Source: CAYQLY01 sp964418605 (GTDB taxonomy: Bacteria; Bacteroidota; Bacteroidia; Cytophagales; Cyclobacteriaceae). From it: DNA of 10,084 bases. The position numbers and the translations under genes are program-made. The DNA lies in contig CAYQLY010000021.1 of assembly GCA_964418605.1 (NCBI GenBank), positions 1-10,084 of the forward strand, read 5' to 3'. Under the pieces are notes generated by a model that saw only the letters and a list, made by a program, of their open reading frames with translations, was not told where the DNA came from and did not search any database. How positions within the stretch are numbered: position 1 is the stretch's first letter; every line of letters starts with the position of its first letter. This document shows positions 7,000-10,084 of the stretch, piece after piece.

Positions 7000-8628
7000 A
7001 TGTCAACTACTCATTCAAAAACAAAAACTCCACAACGTGGATTAGCTGGATTAAAAGAAAACTTTAAAAGTGATTTAATCTCAGGCTTTCTTGTATTTTT
7101 AATTGCGTTGCCTCTTTGCTTAGGCATATCTATGGCTAGTGGCTTCCCTCCTGTCGCAGGTATATTTACCGCTATTATAGGAGGAATGGTTGTTAGTTTT
7201 TTTGGCGGATCAAATCTTACCATTAAAGGACCTGCAGCTGGATTGATTGTTATAGCTTTAGGTGCAGTAGAGGATTTGGGTAAAGGAGATGCCATGTTAG
7301 GTTATAAGCTGGCATTAGCAGTAATTGTTATAGCTGGAATATTGCAAATTATTTTTGCTCTTTTACGATCAGGCGTATTAAGTGATTTTTTCCCATCAGC
7401 TGCTGTACATGGTATGCTTGCTGCTATTGGTATTATTATTGCTGCAAAACAAATACATACTTTAGTTGGTGTAAAACCTGAGGGAAAAGGAACTTTAAGT
7501 TTACTAGCTGAAATTCCACATAGTATTTCACTTATGAATCCTGAGATTGCTATTATTGGTTTTTTAAGCTTGCTTATTTTATTTACATTGCCTTTTATTA
7601 AAAATAAGTATGTAAAAATGATTCCAGCGCCAATGATAGTTATTTTGATTTCTATTCCTCTTGGTCGCTTTTTTGATTTGGAACATGAGCATACTTACTT
7701 ATTTTTAGATCATCATCAGTATGTTATTGGACCAAAGTTTTTAGTTACACTGCCTAATAATCTTTTTTCAGCTATTTCATTCCCTGATTTTTCTCAAATC
7801 TTTTCTAGTGTATCAATTAAATATATTATCATGTTTGCACTAGTTGGAAGCTTAGAGTCTCTTCTTAGTTCAAAAGCAATCGATACATTAGATCCATATA
7901 AGAGAAAATCTAATATGAACCGTGATTTATTAGGAGTTGGAGTAGGTAATACGCTGGCTGGTTTTATTGGCGGCTTACCTATGATTTCCGAAATTGTTCG
8001 TAGTTCAGCTAATATTAATAATGGAGGAAAAACATGGTGGAGTAATTTCTTTCACGGTATGTTTTTACTCATTTTTGTTGCATTTTTCCCATTTTTAATA
8101 CATCAAATTCCATTAGCTGCATTAGCTGCTATGCTTATTTTCACGGGATATAGATTAGCATCACCCAAAGAATTTTATAAAACCTATAAAATTGGAGTGG
8201 AGCAACTCATTATATTTTTAGTTACAATTATCGTTACGCTGTGTACAGACTTATTAGTTGGTATTGCTTCAGGCATTATAACTAAATTTATTATGCACTT
8301 CATTAATGGTCTTCCTGTTAAATATATGTTTAAGCCTATGTTTACAGTAACTACCCTTGGTGATGAGTATACAGTTGATGTATTTCACTCAGCAGTATTT
8401 AGTAATTATATTAAATTAAAGAAATCATTAGATAGCTTGCCACGTGGTAAAAAAATAATTATTGATTTTTCAAATGCCAACTTGGTAGACCATACTGTAA
8501 TGGAAAATCTTCATCACTATCAACATGACTATGAGAATAGTGGTGGACAGTTCATTTTGATAGGCTTTGAAAATCACACATCATTATCAGAACATAAATT
8601 ATCAGCACGAAAGAAAAAAAATAAATAA
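7000..8628 (+). CDS. SulP-family inorganic anion (probable bicarbonate) transporter with STAS domain
   Basis: A 542-residue SLC26/SulP transporter of the inner membrane. A short cytoplasmic N-terminus (1-25) leads into a transmembrane domain (about 28-430) with the family's signature features: SDLISGFLVFLIALPLCLG, the substrate-site loop GGSNLTIKGPAAG (69-81), and the conserved ESLLSSKAID ... GNTLAGFIGGLPM ... EIVRSSAN blocks. The C-terminal STAS domain (about 448-530) includes the strand-turn IIIDFSNANLVDHTV (D489, D497), where the serine phosphorylated in anti-sigma antagonists is replaced. Family members carry sulfate, bicarbonate (BicA), dicarboxylates and other anions. Bicarbonate is favoured here because the gene sits 52 bases after dabB and 12 bases before a porin in one operon, and SulP proteins of this type are often linked to carbonic anhydrases. 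The substrate cannot be read from the sequence alone. The length is complete and no frameshift is seen. Confidence 0.88.
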   Translation: MSTTHSKTKTPQRGLAGLKENFKSDLISGFLVFLIALPLCLGISMASGFPPVAGIFTAIIGGMVVSFFGGSNLTIKGPAAGLIVIALGAVEDLGKGDAMLGYKLALAVIVIAGILQIIFALLRSGVLSDFFPSAAVHGMLAAIGIIIAAKQIHTLVGVKPEGKGTLSLLAEIPHSISLMNPEIAIIGFLSLLILFTLPFIKNKYVKMIPAPMIVILISIPLGRFFDLEHEHTYLFLDHHQYVIGPKFLVTLPNNLFSAISFPDFSQIFSSVSIKYIIMFALVGSLESLLSSKAIDTLDPYKRKSNMNRDLLGVGVGNTLAGFIGGLPMISEIVRSSANINNGGKTWWSNFFHGMFLLIFVAFFPFLIHQIPLAALAAMLIFTGYRLASPKEFYKTYKIGVEQLIIFLVTIIVTLCTDLLVGIASGIITKFIMHFINGLPVKYMFKPMFTVTTLGDEYTVDVFHSAVFSNYIKLKKSLDSLPRGKKIIIDFSNANLVDHTVMENLHHYQHDYENSGGQFILIGFENHTSLSEHKLSARKKKNK

Positions 8629-8640
8629 TAAAGACCTCTT

Positions 8641-9954
8641 ATGAAAATATTATTAGGGTTATGTGGCTTGCTCCTATTGGGAGCAACTACAAGTGTTGCA
8701 CAAAATAAACCGGATCGGGATATAAAAATGAGTTTGAATGATGATGGATCACATTATATTAAGCTAACATTTACTGCTCAAGTATGGGCACGGTATAATG
8801 AAAATAATCCAGGCACAACTGTTTTTGGATTTGAAAAAGATCAACTAGTTGATATTGGACTTAGGCGTGTTCGAACACAGTTTTTTGGAAAAATACATGA
8901 CAAAATATTTTTTTATACACAACTAGGGATTAATAACTTTAATGCTATTGCTTCACGCAAAGCCCCTATTTTTTTTCATGATGTATTAGCTGAATACTCT
9001 ATTACACCGCGCTCAATACAGGTTGGTATGGGCTTAACAGCATGGACGGGATTTGCTCGATTTTCATCTCCAGCAGTTGCTAGTATAATGGGATATGATG
9101 CACCACTTTTTGAGCAATCAACAAATGATGCAAATGATCAGTTTTTACGAAAGCTAAGCATCTACGCGAAAGGCAAGTTAGGTAAATTAGATTATCGTTT
9201 TATTGTTTCTGACCCTTTTGCTGTACAAAATAGTTCTGTAGTAAAACCTATTGGTATAAATTCTGATTTTTCTTATAAGCCTACTAAACTACAAACAAGT
9301 TCTTATATCATGTATCAGTTTTTAGATGAAGAAAGTAATCTTACACCATATCTGACTGGTACATATCTTGGTAAGAAAAAAATATTGAATATAGGTGCAG
9401 GCTATCAATATCAGTCTGATGCGATGTGGCATTGGAGTGATGGAATAAGTAAAGATACAGTATATGAAAATATGTTTCATTACGCTGTTGATTTGTTTTA
9501 TGATCATCCACTTGGTAGTAAGGGTTCAGCTATTAGTATTTATACCGCATATATGCATATGGGATTTGGTAAAAATTATATTCGAAATCTTGGCGTAATG
9601 AATCCTGCTGATGGAGTTTTGTCTAACACACAAACTGTTAATGGCGCTGGCAACGCATTTCCAATGATGGGGACAGGGAATATTTTATTTGCTCAATTTG
9701 GCTATCTGCTACCCTACTCTGTTTTAGGAGAAAAACATGGACAGCTTCAATTGTATACAATGCTTATGTATTCTAATTTTGATAGACTAAAACAACCAGT
9801 TGCTACATATGACTTAGGTTTAAATTGGTATATTGATGGGTATCGAAGTAAACTAAGTCTCAATTATCAAAATAGACCTGTTTTTAGTAGCATTGATTTG
9901 AAAGAAGATTCTAGGAAAAGTATGATTGTGCTGCAATTTCAAATAGCAATATAA
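8641..9954 (+). CDS. outer-membrane beta-barrel porin (OprO/OprP-like)
   Basis: A 437-residue protein with a clear signal peptide (MKILLGLCGLLLLGATTSVAQ, cleavage near residue 20), then a mature region of alternating polar/hydrophobic beta strands rich in aromatics and glycine (for example LTFTAQVWARYN, VRTQFFGKI, IFFYTQLGINN, LQLYTMLMYSNF). It ends in a hydrophobic final strand (SMIVLQFQIAI), as in Bacteroidota barrel proteins. The pattern resembles phosphate-selective porin O/P relatives, which form anion-selective channels, though no strict family motif can be proven by eye. The ATG is 12 bases after the sulP stop, so it is the last gene of the operon. From this position I infer that it lets bicarbonate or the SulP substrate cross the outer membrane. 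A general porin unrelated to carbon uptake is the alternative. Confidence 0.75.
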   Translation: MKILLGLCGLLLLGATTSVAQNKPDRDIKMSLNDDGSHYIKLTFTAQVWARYNENNPGTTVFGFEKDQLVDIGLRRVRTQFFGKIHDKIFFYTQLGINNFNAIASRKAPIFFHDVLAEYSITPRSIQVGMGLTAWTGFARFSSPAVASIMGYDAPLFEQSTNDANDQFLRKLSIYAKGKLGKLDYRFIVSDPFAVQNSSVVKPIGINSDFSYKPTKLQTSSYIMYQFLDEESNLTPYLTGTYLGKKKILNIGAGYQYQSDAMWHWSDGISKDTVYENMFHYAVDLFYDHPLGSKGSAISIYTAYMHMGFGKNYIRNLGVMNPADGVLSNTQTVNGAGNAFPMMGTGNILFAQFGYLLPYSVLGEKHGQLQLYTMLMYSNFDRLKQPVATYDLGLNWYIDGYRSKLSLNYQNRPVFSSIDLKEDSRKSMIVLQFQIAI

Positions 9955-9980
9955 TTTTTTTATATAATCATTTTAAAAAT

Positions 9981-10011
9981 AAAAAAAGGCTATTTTAAAT
10001 AGCCTTTTTTT
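9981..10011. terminator. bidirectional intrinsic terminator
   Basis: A perfect 15-base inverted repeat: A7-GGCTATTT (9981-9995) pairs with AAATAGCC-T7 (9997-10011). The stem core GGCTAT/ATAGCC is flanked by an A-run and a T-run, so it can end transcription from either side. It lies between the porin stop (9954) and the stop of the convergent OmpA-family gene (10030), as expected for a shared terminator. Confidence 0.9.
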
Positions 10012-10029
10012 ATTTTTATTACATTTATT

Positions 10030-10084
10030 TTACTTAATAATTTTCAATTCAACACGTCTATTTTTCTGTCTACCTTTTGCTGTC
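10030..10084 (-). CDS. OmpA-family protein, C-terminal fragment (5' part off window)
   Basis: Only the last 17 codons and the TAA (10030-10032) are inside the window. They read TAKGRQKNRRVELKIIK, the characteristic end of the OmpA C-terminal peptidoglycan-binding domain, where the N-R-R-V-E motif carries the arginine that helps bind diaminopimelate. The protein is probably an outer-membrane or periplasmic OmpA/MotB-domain protein anchoring the envelope to peptidoglycan. It converges on the DIC operon and shares its terminator, so it is an independent transcription unit. What precedes the domain cannot be seen. Confidence 0.8.
   Translation of the reverse strand, partial: TAKGRQKNRRVELKIIK

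Noticed and set aside
7011..7295. Minus-strand 94-codon frame opposite the sulP start
   Set aside because: Proline-rich antisense shadow of the conserved SulP N-terminus; no promoter or family resemblance.

Overview
The window looks like a chromosomal segment of a low-GC member of the Bacteroidota. The grounds are an AT-rich sequence with almost no Shine-Dalgarno motifs before starts, a TAnnTTTG-type -7 box, an outer-membrane porin and an OmpA-family C-terminus, and a Bacteroidota-style SulP/DabA set. Genus cannot be fixed from this sequence, and I did not measure GC or codon usage formally.

Left part (1-1803, all minus strand): a compact, phage-like block. In transcription order it holds two unrecognised small genes (159 and 89 aa, joined by a 4-base ATGA overlap), an ERF-family single-strand-annealing recombinase, and a PD-(D/E)XK nuclease that overlaps the ERF stop by 11 bases and runs off the left edge. 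An annealing protein paired with a nuclease is the classic layout of a phage recombination module, so this is probably the edge of a prophage or a remnant of one.

Middle (1804-2073): a divergent, non-coding, very AT-rich gap with a candidate promoter for the rightward genes and a small inverted repeat.

Right part (2074-9954, all plus strand): a dissolved-inorganic-carbon (DIC) uptake operon. It runs from a small unrecognised membrane-associated protein to DabA (zinc-binding, carbonic-anhydrase-like), DabB (NuoL-like proton channel subunit), a SulP-family anion/bicarbonate transporter with a STAS domain, and an outer-membrane porin. Spacings are 93, 5, 52 and 12 bases. DabA and DabB together should take up CO2/bicarbonate using the proton gradient. 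SulP is a second inner-membrane route for bicarbonate or another anion, and the porin could supply the outer-membrane passage. The 93-base gap before dabA holds a (C/G)TTAA(G/T) motif repeated at exact 10-base spacing, a possible regulator-binding array.

Right edge (9955-10084): a bidirectional hairpin terminator separates the operon from a convergent OmpA-family gene, of which only the last 17 codons are present.
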